DNA of 64,000 bases from COE1 sp949066965. Lineage in GTDB: Bacteria > Bacillota > Clostridia > Lachnospirales > Lachnospiraceae. The stretch spans positions 62,001 through 126,000 of the forward strand of contig CARTDA010000002.1 of the NCBI GenBank assembly GCA_949066965.1, written 5' to 3'. This document shows positions 40,847-49,836 of the stretch, in pieces. The notes under the pieces were generated by a model, which saw only the letters and a program-made list of their open reading frames with translations, was not told the origin of the DNA and ran no database searches. How positions within the stretch are numbered: the first letter of the stretch is position 1; each line of letters opens with the position of its first letter. The position numbers and the translations under genes are program-made.

Positions 40847-41980
40847 TCATTCCATTAGTGTGTCATCAAGGTCGTATACCGTGTTAATCTTTCCTGACAA
40901 AACACCCACAAACGTCGGATTCTGCGTGTATGTCCGCACCACCGTCGGTCTTGAGTCGTCAATCTCCGAGCTCATGAGAATCGGCTTCATGGAAAACAGG
41001 GAACTTTTGTACGCAAACCCATACTCGTCGCGCAGGTACTTGTGCGCAAGGCTTGCCATATACGGAAATGCCGTCTCCGGCTTTGCCCTGCATTCATTGC
41101 AGTTTCCAAGATGCCTGCCGCTGCAACAGCCGCCGCTTTCCGCCTGGCAAGCAAACCGCGGAACCGGGTCATAGCTTGTCGCATGCGGCGTGAACGTGAC
41201 GGAGGTCAGGGAATGCAGCCCTGTCTTTCCAAACGGCATAATGGAAAAAAACGGTCCGTCCATCACTGTAAAGCCGTATTCCCTTAACTTCTCATTGACA
41301 TCACAGAGTATAATCTCGCAAAGCTCGTACTTGATGGCAAACTTCTCATACCCGAGCATGTCAAGTATCTGGTTGGTGGACGCGTAGGTCGCATTCAGAA
41401 GAAAGGCCGTGCTGTATTTTTGCAGGCTGCCCTTTTCGTCCACATAGAGCTCATATGCGTCCTGTGTCTTTTCAATCCGCTCGATACCGCACGCATAGTG
41501 TATCTCTGCCCGGTCTCCTGTCTCCTTGAGCTTTTCCACAAAATAGTCCCTTAAAATCATGGCATCATAGGTGTACTCCCTTGTCAGGAACGCGCCGTCA
41601 CACATACCCTTTTTAAAAAACTGCTCCGGATGCAGCTCCTCACACGGAATCCGTGCCGCCTCGCAGAACTTTTTAAACTGCGTCCCGTCCGACCACGAGT
41701 ACTCGCTCGATGTAGCATACACTTTCCGGAACGCGCGGTTGACGCAGAATCCATAATCCTCATTAAACCGTGCAAAATACCCTGCCGACTTCATCGCCGT
41801 GGACAGGGAACGCGGATAATGGTATCCCTGGTGCACCCGCGCCTGATTGATGTAGGTTGCCCTTTGAAACGGCGCATTGTCACACTCCAGCACAAGCACA
41901 TGCTGCCCGCGCCTTGCGCAGAAATATGCGGCATACATCCCATACAGCCCTGCGCCGATAATGATTTTGTCATACTTCAT
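40847..41980 (-). CDS. FAD-dependent oxidoreductase with a cysteine cluster
   Basis: A 377-aa flavoprotein of the amino-acid-oxidase/DAO-like group: the N-terminal dinucleotide loop IIIGAGLYGMYAAYFC, the VLVLECD ribose-binding acid and INQARVHQGYHYPRS. Around residues 285-310 is an insertion CQAESGGCCSGRHLGNCNEC (CX6CCX7CX2C) that could bind a metal or cluster. The C-terminus again approaches the flavin (GVLSGKINTVYDLDD). The ATG at 41980 is favoured because it immediately precedes the Rossmann strand; it overlaps the upstream GT2 gene by 11 bases. It probably oxidises a sugar or sugar-linked group in this polysaccharide pathway. Confidence 0.78.
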   Translation of the reverse strand: MKYDKIIIGAGLYGMYAAYFCARRGQHVLVLECDNAPFQRATYINQARVHQGYHYPRSLSTAMKSAGYFARFNEDYGFCVNRAFRKVYATSSEYSWSDGTQFKKFCEAARIPCEELHPEQFFKKGMCDGAFLTREYTYDAMILRDYFVEKLKETGDRAEIHYACGIERIEKTQDAYELYVDEKGSLQKYSTAFLLNATYASTNQILDMLGYEKFAIKYELCEIILCDVNEKLREYGFTVMDGPFFSIMPFGKTGLHSLTSVTFTPHATSYDPVPRFACQAESGGCCSGRHLGNCNECRAKPETAFPYMASLAHKYLRDEYGFAYKSSLFSMKPILMSSEIDDSRPTVVRTYTQNPTFVGVLSGKINTVYDLDDTLME

Positions 41981-42959
41981 GATTGTCTGAACCCTCATCC
42001 CTTGAAAGAATCTCCCAGAAGTAATACCGCGGTCTCTGTTTCGTTTCCAGGTAATTTCTTCCCACATACTCCCCTATTATGCCAAGTGACAGAAGGATGG
42101 CGCCGCCTATCACCCAGATGGACATCAGGATGGACGACCATCCGCTGACCGTATACCCAAAGTAATGCTCATAAACAATGTGTATAATCATGCCAAATCC
42201 GACCAGAAGCGCCAGTATGCCCATGCCAAACACCATCCGGATTGGCTTGATGCTAAAGGACGTAATCCCGTCTGCCGCCAGTGTGAACATTTTTGACAGC
42301 GAGTACTTCGACTCGCCCTGCATACGCGGAAACACGTCAAAATGCACAACCGAGGACTTTAACCCGATATCCGGTATGATACCCCGCAAAAACAGGTTGA
42401 CCTCACCATACTCCGACAAAGCCTCCAGCGCCTTTGCGCTCATCAGTCTGTAATCCGCCGAATTTTCATAGATGTCGCATCCCATGACACGCATGGTCTT
42501 ATAGAAAACCGTCGCCGAAAACTTCTTGAAAAATCCGTCGGTATCCCTCGAGTTTCGCACACCGTACACAATCTCGCTGCCATCAGCATACGCGCGGATA
42601 AAATCCTCCATGGCGCCGATGTCCTGCTGCAGGTCGGCATCTATCGTAATCGTAAAGTCACAGTACGTCCGCGCATACATCATCCCTGCAAGGATGGCAT
42701 TCTGGTGCCCCCTGTTGTGCGCGAACCGCAGTCCCTTTATCTCCTCATTTCCGGCATACCATCTCTGTATGATTTCCCATGTACCGTCCCTCGAACCGTC
42801 GTCCACAAACACAATCCTGCTTTTATCCGATATGCTGCCCTTTTTCATCAGCTCGCGCAGCCTGTCCAGAAGTGTCTGCGCTGACGTGTCCAGGGCTTCC
42901 TCCTCATTGTAGCATGGAACCACAATATAGAGTGTGCCCCTTTGTCTATTGTTATCCAC
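41970..42959 (-). CDS. GtrB/DPM-type polyprenyl-phosphate glycosyltransferase
   Basis: A 329-aa enzyme with the classic features YIVVPCYNEEEAL, IVFVDDGSRDGT, FAHNRGHQNAILAGM, ITIDADLQQD, and then two C-terminal membrane segments (about 235-258 and 270-295) with LGIIGEYVGRNYLE. Such enzymes transfer a hexose from a nucleotide sugar to undecaprenyl phosphate on the inner face; the product is flipped by GtrA- or SMR-type proteins. The start is GTG with AAAGGA about 12 bases upstream. A decayed copy of the 157-bp repeat fills the gap to the upstream rhamnosidase gene. Confidence 0.9.
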   Translation of the reverse strand: MDNNRQRGTLYIVVPCYNEEEALDTSAQTLLDRLRELMKKGSISDKSRIVFVDDGSRDGTWEIIQRWYAGNEEIKGLRFAHNRGHQNAILAGMMYARTYCDFTITIDADLQQDIGAMEDFIRAYADGSEIVYGVRNSRDTDGFFKKFSATVFYKTMRVMGCDIYENSADYRLMSAKALEALSEYGEVNLFLRGIIPDIGLKSSVVHFDVFPRMQGESKYSLSKMFTLAADGITSFSIKPIRMVFGMGILALLVGFGMIIHIVYEHYFGYTVSGWSSILMSIWVIGGAILLSLGIIGEYVGRNYLETKQRPRYYFWEILSRDEGSDNHEV

Positions 42960-42990
42960 TTTTCGTTATGTCCTTTCGTATTGATTATTA

Positions 42991-43031
42991 CGGCATATTT
43001 CCTTATGCGGCTGTGTGCATCACATTATACT
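42991..43031 (-). repeat. Decayed partial copy of the 157-bp repeat
   Basis: The segment matches the middle and one end of the full element (CGGCATATTTCCT, then CTGTGTGCAT and TTATACT), with the ATCTGAAAAAT hairpin removed. Like the full copies, it starts directly at the stop codon of the upstream gene and leads into a glycosyltransferase gene. Confidence 0.6.
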
Positions 43032-46000
43032 CATGGCACAACACGGTACTCGTATGTCCCTGCCCCTAGCTCCATGCCCTGGTACTGCGCGTCCGGAAGG
43101 GATACTGTCGCAGTCGTGCCGGGCGGAATCACAAAACGAAATACCAGTTCGTTTCCCTCCACGCGCCAGCTGCTCTCTATCGTTCCGTGCACACTTTCAT
43201 AGCTTCCCGACGCATATGTCAGTCCGCCGCCCACCTGAGGCTCAATATAGAAATGCCGATACCCCGGACTGTCCTCGTCCCTGCGGATTCCGAGAATGTC
43301 GCTGTACAGCCACTGTCCCACCGTTCCAAGACCAAAATGGTTCAGCGAGCCATTCACTGCATATGTCCCGCCGTCCGTGTCATAACATGTGTACCATGAT
43401 TCCGTAATCGTCGTCTGGCCGTATGAAAGCATATGGTTCCATGACGGATACGTATCCTGCTGCAAAATGCGGTATGCCGTGTCGGTATATCCGTACTTGC
43501 AGAGCACCGGCAGCAGAAACTGTGTCGCAACATATCCCGTATTCAAATGACCGTCATATTCCAGAACCGCATTGTTCAGGCACCGGGCGCCCTGCTGTGC
43601 AAGCTCCTCCGGATACAGCCCATAAGCCAGGCCAAGCGTGTAGGCTGACTGGAGCCAGCAGTCAATCGAGCCGTCCGCATTGATATAGTTGTCCTGCCAT
43701 GCCTTTTTATATTGATTGTAAACCATCCCATATTTCTTGGCAATGTCATTTTCACCAATATCTGCACTCATTTTTGACAAAAGTTGTGCAACATATGCAC
43801 ATTGTGCCGTATTTGCAATCTCGTCGTCCAGCACGGAGACCGCGTTATGGTCGCTGTAATTGTGCTGCCTGCGCACATAATTTTCGCTTGTATCCACCAG
43901 ATAGTCCATGTATCTGCACATTGCATCCAGGTTTTCCCTGATGATTTCCGGGTTTCCATACTGCTGATACAGCTCCCACACGAGGATTATCCCCGCGTCA
44001 CTCCAGCCGTTTGCCCCGCTGTCCATGTTGTCGCTCGGCGCAATCTCCGGGAAAGCGCCGTTTTCGCACTGCCCGCCTATCAGCATTTCCGTGTAGTGCT
44101 TCAGATAATTATATGCATCGAAATTGTACATCGCCGTATTGGCAAACACCTGTGCGTCGCCCGCCCACCCGAAGCGTTCGTCCCGCTGGGGACAGTCCGT
44201 CGGCACATCCAGGTAATTGCTCACCTGCGTCCAGCAAATGCTGTCATACAGCCTGTTTACCTTGTCGTCCGAACAGGTAAAAGTGCCTGTCCGCCTGATG
44301 TCCGCACTAATCACAAGCCCGCTCACATCCGACAGCGGCAGCGGTTTTCCAAGCCCCGATATCTGCACATAGCGAAAGCCCCTGCACACAAGGGACGGCG
44401 TGTAAGTCTCCTCCCCGGTGCCGCCCACGACATAATAGTCCGTGTTGTCCGCGGCATACAGGTTCTGTGTCCAGACCGTCCCGACCACGTCATCGCGGCA
44501 CGACATCCGCTCGTCGTTTAACGCCTCCGCATACCGTATCGTTATCACATTTCCTTTCATGCCCTGCGTATCCTTCAGGACAATCCTGCAGTTTCCGTTA
44601 AAGTTCTGCCCAAAGTCATACACATACTCCCCGGGGACAGGTTCCGATACTGCCACCGGCGCCACCGTGCCGACACAGGTTACCGGCGCTGCCTCCGTTG
44701 CCTTTTTATCCAGTCCGCTGTACTCCGCAAACACATCCGCCTGTTTCCACCCGTCCGCTGCATAATCCGCGCTGCACCAGCCTGCCTGCTCCCTTGTGGC
44801 ATCATAAAACTCCCCGAGAAACATATCGTCATTCCTGACAGGCCCGTCCTCATATGCCTGCCAGTCATCCCCTGTGACAACCGTCTGGCGGCTGCCGTCC
44901 TCATACGCAATCACCAGCTTTGCCTGGAACGCGATGTCCGCCCCCCACCAGGCATTTGACTTGTTGTACCTCCCATGCCCAATCACCGCGCCAATCACAT
45001 TCGTTCCATCCAGAAATTCCGTGACATCATATGTCCGGTAATAAGTCTCCCGGCTGTATATTGACCGCCCCGGCGTCAGATATTCGCCGCAGATGTCCTT
45101 TCCGTTCAGGTAAATCCTGTAATCCCCAAGCGCCGTGGCATAGAGCCGCGCAGCCGAAATCCGTTTATCCCTTTCGCACGAAAAGGCATGCCGGAGCATC
45201 GGCGCCGGCTCCTGCACACCCGCAGGAAGAAGAAAGCCGGAGGAAGCCTCACACCAGCCATCCACAATCTTCGCATAGTACGGTGAAAAAATATGGTTCG
45301 TGCCATCGTCAAAGCTTTCCTCGCAAACCACGGTTCCCATGTCGCCGTCCGTTACGACAACATTGTCATAATACGCGTAATATGCCCCTCTCGCCGTCCA
45401 GAACCCGATATTTGCCAGTTCTTTTCCCGCCGGGAATCCTGCCAGCTCCGCCACAAGAACCGCAATGCCGTCCACCGAGGCACTGACCACGCCGCCCCTG
45501 ACATCCAGCTCCACATGGTGCTGCGTGCCGCCAAACGCCTCCGCGCTGGCAAAGCTGTCGGAAAACGCCTCGTTAAGCACGACGGCAGTCCTGTCCTCGT
45601 CCGCGCCAGAGCATTCGACAACAGCACATTCCACTGATTCGCCCAGCGTATTGATGTCAAAGCGCAGATAGCTGCCATACTGGTTCGTGTCCATCCCCCA
45701 CACAAAGCCGGAGTGTGTCTTGCCAAGGCGCACATCATACGCAATGCGATATGACTGTGGCGTATTCCGTTTTTGCCCATCCTTCCGGATGCCAATCCAT
45801 GCGGCGCCACCCCAGTCGCCGTCAGTGAGTCCCATCTCAAAAAAAGCCGTGTCAGTACTCTGCATCCGGTTTCCGCCCTCGTCCCACGCGCACACGCGCC
45901 ATGCATACTGCTTTCCCGCTTCCAGCGTCCCGCCGCCATATGGCACCGCCACCGAAATCCCGGACTCGGTTCTGCCGCTGTCCCACACATATTCCTGCCG

Positions 46001-46252
46001 TTTTAGCTGTTCGGGTGACTCTGCCACCCAGATCTGATATGCCGTCTGCCGGCCTGTCCCATCCTGCATCCGCCACCCGAACACAGGAACATCCTCTATT
46101 CCTATGGGATTTTCCTCGTAGTTTACTGTGAGGCATGTCAGACTGCCGGATATCACATCATCAGCCCCCGGTCTGCCACTGCATCCTCCGCTTATCATTC
46201 CCATTATCAGCACAGCAATCCACACTGCCATTCTCCGAAATCCCTGCATCAT
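43031..46252 (-). CDS. GH78 alpha-L-rhamnosidase lipoprotein
   Basis: A 1073-aa secreted enzyme that releases alpha-linked L-rhamnose. The signal peptide ends in a lipobox-like ISGGC. The order then is a fibronectin III-like N domain (PVFGWRMQ, AWRVCAWDE), an inserted LamG/ConA-like domain (about 170-330), the Bac_rhamnosid N region (SAARLYATALGDYRIYLNG), the (alpha/alpha)6 barrel with VPTDCPQRDERFGWAGDAQV, the usual catalytic-acid region, and a C-terminal beta domain (GTIESSWRVEGNEL). A rhamnosidase inside a rhamnose-polymer synthesis locus could trim or recycle the cell's own wall glycan; plant-glycan use is the alternative. Two adjacent ATG codons follow GAAGGG. Confidence 0.93.
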   Translation of the reverse strand: MMQGFRRMAVWIAVLIMGMISGGCSGRPGADDVISGSLTCLTVNYEENPIGIEDVPVFGWRMQDGTGRQTAYQIWVAESPEQLKRQEYVWDSGRTESGISVAVPYGGGTLEAGKQYAWRVCAWDEGGNRMQSTDTAFFEMGLTDGDWGGAAWIGIRKDGQKRNTPQSYRIAYDVRLGKTHSGFVWGMDTNQYGSYLRFDINTLGESVECAVVECSGADEDRTAVVLNEAFSDSFASAEAFGGTQHHVELDVRGGVVSASVDGIAVLVAELAGFPAGKELANIGFWTARGAYYAYYDNVVVTDGDMGTVVCEESFDDGTNHIFSPYYAKIVDGWCEASSGFLLPAGVQEPAPMLRHAFSCERDKRISAARLYATALGDYRIYLNGKDICGEYLTPGRSIYSRETYYRTYDVTEFLDGTNVIGAVIGHGRYNKSNAWWGADIAFQAKLVIAYEDGSRQTVVTGDDWQAYEDGPVRNDDMFLGEFYDATREQAGWCSADYAADGWKQADVFAEYSGLDKKATEAAPVTCVGTVAPVAVSEPVPGEYVYDFGQNFNGNCRIVLKDTQGMKGNVITIRYAEALNDERMSCRDDVVGTVWTQNLYAADNTDYYVVGGTGEETYTPSLVCRGFRYVQISGLGKPLPLSDVSGLVISADIRRTGTFTCSDDKVNRLYDSICWTQVSNYLDVPTDCPQRDERFGWAGDAQVFANTAMYNFDAYNYLKHYTEMLIGGQCENGAFPEIAPSDNMDSGANGWSDAGIILVWELYQQYGNPEIIRENLDAMCRYMDYLVDTSENYVRRQHNYSDHNAVSVLDDEIANTAQCAYVAQLLSKMSADIGENDIAKKYGMVYNQYKKAWQDNYINADGSIDCWLQSAYTLGLAYGLYPEELAQQGARCLNNAVLEYDGHLNTGYVATQFLLPVLCKYGYTDTAYRILQQDTYPSWNHMLSYGQTTITESWYTCYDTDGGTYAVNGSLNHFGLGTVGQWLYSDILGIRRDEDSPGYRHFYIEPQVGGGLTYASGSYESVHGTIESSWRVEGNELVFRFVIPPGTTATVSLPDAQYQGMELGAGTYEYRVVP

Positions 46253-46271
46253 CTGCCCTTCACCCCGTCTT

Positions 46272-47855
46272 TTACTCGCACATTTTCACAACCCATATTT
46301 CATTAATCTTCTGCACGCACCCCTCTTCCGGATAAACCGGCATCTTCTTATAGATGTCCGTCTGCATGAGTTCCTCTTTCTTTTCAAAACGCAGATCTGC
46401 CATGTCATACCCGATAAACATTTTAATAAAATTGTCCCGCACGCTCATCGTAATCAGTCCGTTTTCAAGCGCCACGCCGTCAAGCTCCCGGAGGTCCTCC
46501 GCATCGAGCACGTCAACCTCCACGCTGCTCGGATTGTCCCGGTAATAAAACTCCCCAAGGATCTCGATACTGTCACCCTCCGCAAAACCGGGTGTCGTCT
46601 CCACCATCGCAATCACCCTGTTAAAATACTGCTGGACACGCTCCGTTGCAAAATGTGTCCTTAAATAAGCACGGTTTGTGAGGAGATAATCTGTGTAGGC
46701 GCTCACAAATATTGTAACCACGGTAACGACAACAGCCCCATAGCGCAGCACATTTTTCCACCTTACGGACACCGGCTTCTCATGCCAGTCCTCCATGCAG
46801 TACTCAAGGAGCGCCAGCACCAGCACGTAAATCAGTGCATACGCGTACAGCATCAGCATGGAATAACTCACTTCAGGCGCCATAAAATAAATAAACGCCG
46901 CTGCCAGGGGGACAAAAAAACAGAGCACAATCAGCATCAGGAATGTCAGCACGTCCCTGTACATTTTTCTCTCAACTGCGAGGTACACAAAAAGCACAAC
47001 CGCAAGGACGCAGGTAATGATATTGGCTGTCTGTGCAGTCCTGCTCACAAACGCAAATGGCTTCCAGAGGAAATATTCCAGAAACCGTTTATAACATCTT
47101 CCTATTAAAACCGGCATCTCGCGGATGGCAATCTGTCCCATACTGCCGACACCGCCGTATGTCTCATTGTCAATGTTCGGATAGATGATATGCGACAGCC
47201 GCATGTACAAAAACACGCCCACTCCTAACACCGCCACGCAGAGGATTCCCATCCGCAGTATCTCCGGAAATTTTTTGCCGTGATAGATGTCGGATATCAT
47301 GCCAAACAGCATCAGCGTTATCGCAAAGCTGACATAGCTCTGATATGTCCCGAGCGAACAGATGAGCAACGCCACGGACGGCAGCCACCCAAAACGGTAT
47401 TTCCGCAGGAGGTACACGGAAAGCGTCGCCATCAGGATGCCGATACCCGAAGTATGCGCCATAAACATAAATGTCATCGTGCTGACCACACTGGGAAATG
47501 TCTCAAGCACCACCGCGGAAAGAACCGCCCCCGTGGTGCTTCTAATCTGCAAAATTTCCAGAATCAGGCACGCAGAAACCGCAATGCACAGTATCAGCAA
47601 AAAACCATGTACCGCAGGCACACTGTACTTCCCGCCAAGCGGATGGATATATTTTAAAAACCATCTCCCGAGATAGTCGCCGCTGCCATACGTCCCCATG
47701 CTGTTTGCATCATCCCAGTTGAGCAGCTTGTGGGTCAGCATATAAAAATGGGTCAGCCATCCTGCAAGAACCGCAGTTACAAAGCATATCCTCGTGTGCC
47801 TGGGAATCCTTTTATTTATCTGTGCCAACAAGTCAAACTGCATCAAAATATCCAT
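46272..47855 (-). CDS. GtrII-like polytopic membrane glycosyltransferase
   Basis: A 527-aa protein with about ten to eleven membrane segments. The first outer loop has LLNWDDANSMGTYGSGDYLGRWFL, with acidic residues in the place expected for GtrII/GT-C catalysis, and the last 130 residues are a soluble outer domain. GtrII-type proteins add glucose from undecaprenyl-phosphate glucose to a finished polysaccharide. GtrA- and GtrB-like partners lie elsewhere in the window. The start may instead be the ATG at 47843, which overlaps the upstream stop as TGATG, since the site before 47855 is too close. Confidence 0.8.
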   Translation of the reverse strand: MDILMQFDLLAQINKRIPRHTRICFVTAVLAGWLTHFYMLTHKLLNWDDANSMGTYGSGDYLGRWFLKYIHPLGGKYSVPAVHGFLLILCIAVSACLILEILQIRSTTGAVLSAVVLETFPSVVSTMTFMFMAHTSGIGILMATLSVYLLRKYRFGWLPSVALLICSLGTYQSYVSFAITLMLFGMISDIYHGKKFPEILRMGILCVAVLGVGVFLYMRLSHIIYPNIDNETYGGVGSMGQIAIREMPVLIGRCYKRFLEYFLWKPFAFVSRTAQTANIITCVLAVVLFVYLAVERKMYRDVLTFLMLIVLCFFVPLAAAFIYFMAPEVSYSMLMLYAYALIYVLVLALLEYCMEDWHEKPVSVRWKNVLRYGAVVVTVVTIFVSAYTDYLLTNRAYLRTHFATERVQQYFNRVIAMVETTPGFAEGDSIEILGEFYYRDNPSSVEVDVLDAEDLRELDGVALENGLITMSVRDNFIKMFIGYDMADLRFEKKEELMQTDIYKKMPVYPEEGCVQKINEIWVVKMCE

Positions 47856-49549
47856 GCTCCTTTCATACTATCTCCCTGTTCCAGCTCAAATGTTGTCCCT
47901 ACAACATATCCGTCCGCCGCATAGAAATGGAGCCCGCAGTCCGCGTATTCCTGTACCTCATCCGGCACAAACACAAAAAGGTATGTGTCGTCGGGATTGC
48001 GCAGGCTGTTCTGTGTGTCTTCCATCACGCCAATCCCCCGCGCAAAATAGTAATTGTTCATCGTAAGCTGGTTGTCGTACGCCCACTTTGCAAGCTCAAG
48101 TATTTCCTTGTTCTCAAAGCTGTTTGAAACCCAAACCAGATGACGCAGGCTTTCCTTCTGCGCAAGCTCCGTCCATACATCGTCCTGAAACGGGGACACG
48201 TAAGTTGTTTTCTTTGCAAACTGAACCCTCTGCTCTGCCAGCTTGCCGCCAATGTCAACAATCTGTAATATGCAGCACGCCGCTACCACCACGGTTCCGG
48301 CTACTGCCGCCATATTCTTGTATCGCCGGCTGTTTTTTTCAAAGATGATTTCCCACAGTTTTGCATTGCATGCAATCGCAGCCAGGTAAATCATATAGTC
48401 GACCGGCCATATGATTCTCCCGGTTGAGCGGAAAATACTCCAATAATGCGTCAGTGTACTGCTGTCTGTCAGCACAAAAAGCAGCCTGTCATTCCATGTC
48501 ACGACAGGCGAAGCCGCAAATACCACAAGCCCGGCCGCCATCAGCCCCGCTGTCAATATCTCCATTCGTTTTCCTTTGATACAGCTGCCGCCGTTCTTTG
48601 TCAAATCCATTACGACAAAGACTGCCACTGTGGTAAGCAGCACAAAAATACCAAGCCCCAGATAGGCAAACCCTTCGTATTGCAGCTCATGGTACATCGG
48701 AAGGGCATCAAAAAAACGCGAATACCCTTTTGCGTTAAAAAAACCGTTTAAATTAAAGCTGCACTCGCCAAGCCCGCTGTCACTCGAAACCGCGCGTGTC
48801 GAAAACCCGCCAAACAGGTATGTGCTGATAAAAAGCATGCCGCCAAACGATATTCCCGGAAGCAGATACTTCCACCCAAACCGTCTCTCCCGCCAAAAGC
48901 TGCACAGCAGATATCCGCACAAAAAAGCGCCGCACATCGGAAGAAAATACAGGTGCACTGCCGCCGTCAGCGCCCCAAGGATTCCCCAGCACACCACTGC
49001 CTTTTTCGTATTGCGGTAATCCTTCCCATGCCTGACAAACAGGTAGAGCGCCGCAAGAATCATCCAGTGCCCGCCAAGCGCGGTATGTTTAAACATCCGC
49101 TCGATGACAAGGGGCGATAAGACAAAAAAAATGCTGCCAATAAGCGCCTGCATTCTCCCCACCGAAAGCTCCCGTAGTATTTTCGCCGAAAAAAAGCCAT
49201 GCAGGGCAAAGCTGACGATTCCCCACCATCCAAAATACTGGAATGTCTCTGGAAGAATGGGTGAAAGCAGCTTAAAAAAAACAGCCAGAACCGGAATCGA
49301 ATCGGTAAAAATGACCGATGTGAAAGATGGGTACGCCAGATTATCTGTAAGACCAACAGGAAAGAACCAGTCACTGCGCCTGTAAAAGCACCAGCCCAGA
49401 TAATGCTGTGTCAGATCCCCCTGCCCCAGCAGCCAGTCGTCATAGACCGGATTTAATACATGCAGTCCGTATATCGCCATAAATGCCACGATGCCAATCA
49501 TGGCAGACAATCCGTACACCACGCTGTCACTATTTAATTTTCCGCGCAT
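47843..49549 (-). CDS. DUF6311-like polytopic membrane protein (GT-C type)
   Basis: A 568-aa protein with about ten to eleven membrane segments and a soluble C-terminal domain of about 130 residues. The first loop has PVYDDWLLGQGDLTQHYLGW, with the acidic pair characteristic of GT-C glycosyltransferases. GAGAAGGAA precedes the ATG at 49549. It is the first gene of the minus-strand run that continues into the GtrII-like protein. It probably transfers a sugar from a polyprenyl carrier outside the membrane; donor and acceptor are unknown. Confidence 0.78.
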   Translation of the reverse strand: MRGKLNSDSVVYGLSAMIGIVAFMAIYGLHVLNPVYDDWLLGQGDLTQHYLGWCFYRRSDWFFPVGLTDNLAYPSFTSVIFTDSIPVLAVFFKLLSPILPETFQYFGWWGIVSFALHGFFSAKILRELSVGRMQALIGSIFFVLSPLVIERMFKHTALGGHWMILAALYLFVRHGKDYRNTKKAVVCWGILGALTAAVHLYFLPMCGAFLCGYLLCSFWRERRFGWKYLLPGISFGGMLFISTYLFGGFSTRAVSSDSGLGECSFNLNGFFNAKGYSRFFDALPMYHELQYEGFAYLGLGIFVLLTTVAVFVVMDLTKNGGSCIKGKRMEILTAGLMAAGLVVFAASPVVTWNDRLLFVLTDSSTLTHYWSIFRSTGRIIWPVDYMIYLAAIACNAKLWEIIFEKNSRRYKNMAAVAGTVVVAACCILQIVDIGGKLAEQRVQFAKKTTYVSPFQDDVWTELAQKESLRHLVWVSNSFENKEILELAKWAYDNQLTMNNYYFARGIGVMEDTQNSLRNPDDTYLFVFVPDEVQEYADCGLHFYAADGYVVGTTFELEQGDSMKGAWIF

Positions 49550-49582
49550 GTTCCTTCTCCATTCCTGCAAAATTTATACCAG

Positions 49583-49604
49583 TACTCACGTCATGTCGTG
49601 AGTA
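49583..49604. repeat. Solo hairpin like one arm of the 157-bp repeat
   Basis: TACTCACG and CGTGAGTA pair around a six-base loop. The arms are the same as the first stem of the 157-bp repeat, but the rest of the element is absent. It lies in the leader of the DUF6311-like gene. Confidence 0.5.
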
Positions 49605-49836
49605 TATAAAATAAGCGTATTTGCCATCAAGTAACGATTTAGATTTATTCTACCCATTATTTAAGCAAAATGCAAGAAATTATTAATACGATTTTAATTT
49701 TTCCGTTCTATAATATACATATGCAATGCCTTCTTAATCTCATAGGCATGTATATTCAATACTTACAGGCACAGACTACAGTATATCACTTTCCATGTAT
49801 AATGACTCTTTAACATGGCAGAAACGGAGGATTGCT
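49605..49836. promoter_or_regulatory. Divergent promoter region between minus- and plus-strand membrane-protein genes
   Basis: An AT-rich noncoding gap. For the plus-strand gene, TATAAT occurs at 49709-49714 and again at 49798-49803, both with poor -35 boxes. For the minus-strand gene, TTGCAT, 17 bases and TAGAAT, or TTGATG, 16 bases and TATATA, are possible. The second plus-strand -10 would place the transcript start after 49795 and supports translation from 49837. Individual assignments are weak. Confidence 0.4.

Noticed and set aside
41981..42067. Longer N-terminus for the FAD oxidoreductase
   Set aside because: The extension lies within the upstream GT2 gene and precedes the dinucleotide-binding strand that begins such proteins.
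49795..49836. Earlier ATG for the plus-strand membrane protein
   Set aside because: A -10-like TATAAT overlaps it and it lacks a ribosome binding site, while GGAGG precedes the ATG at 49837.
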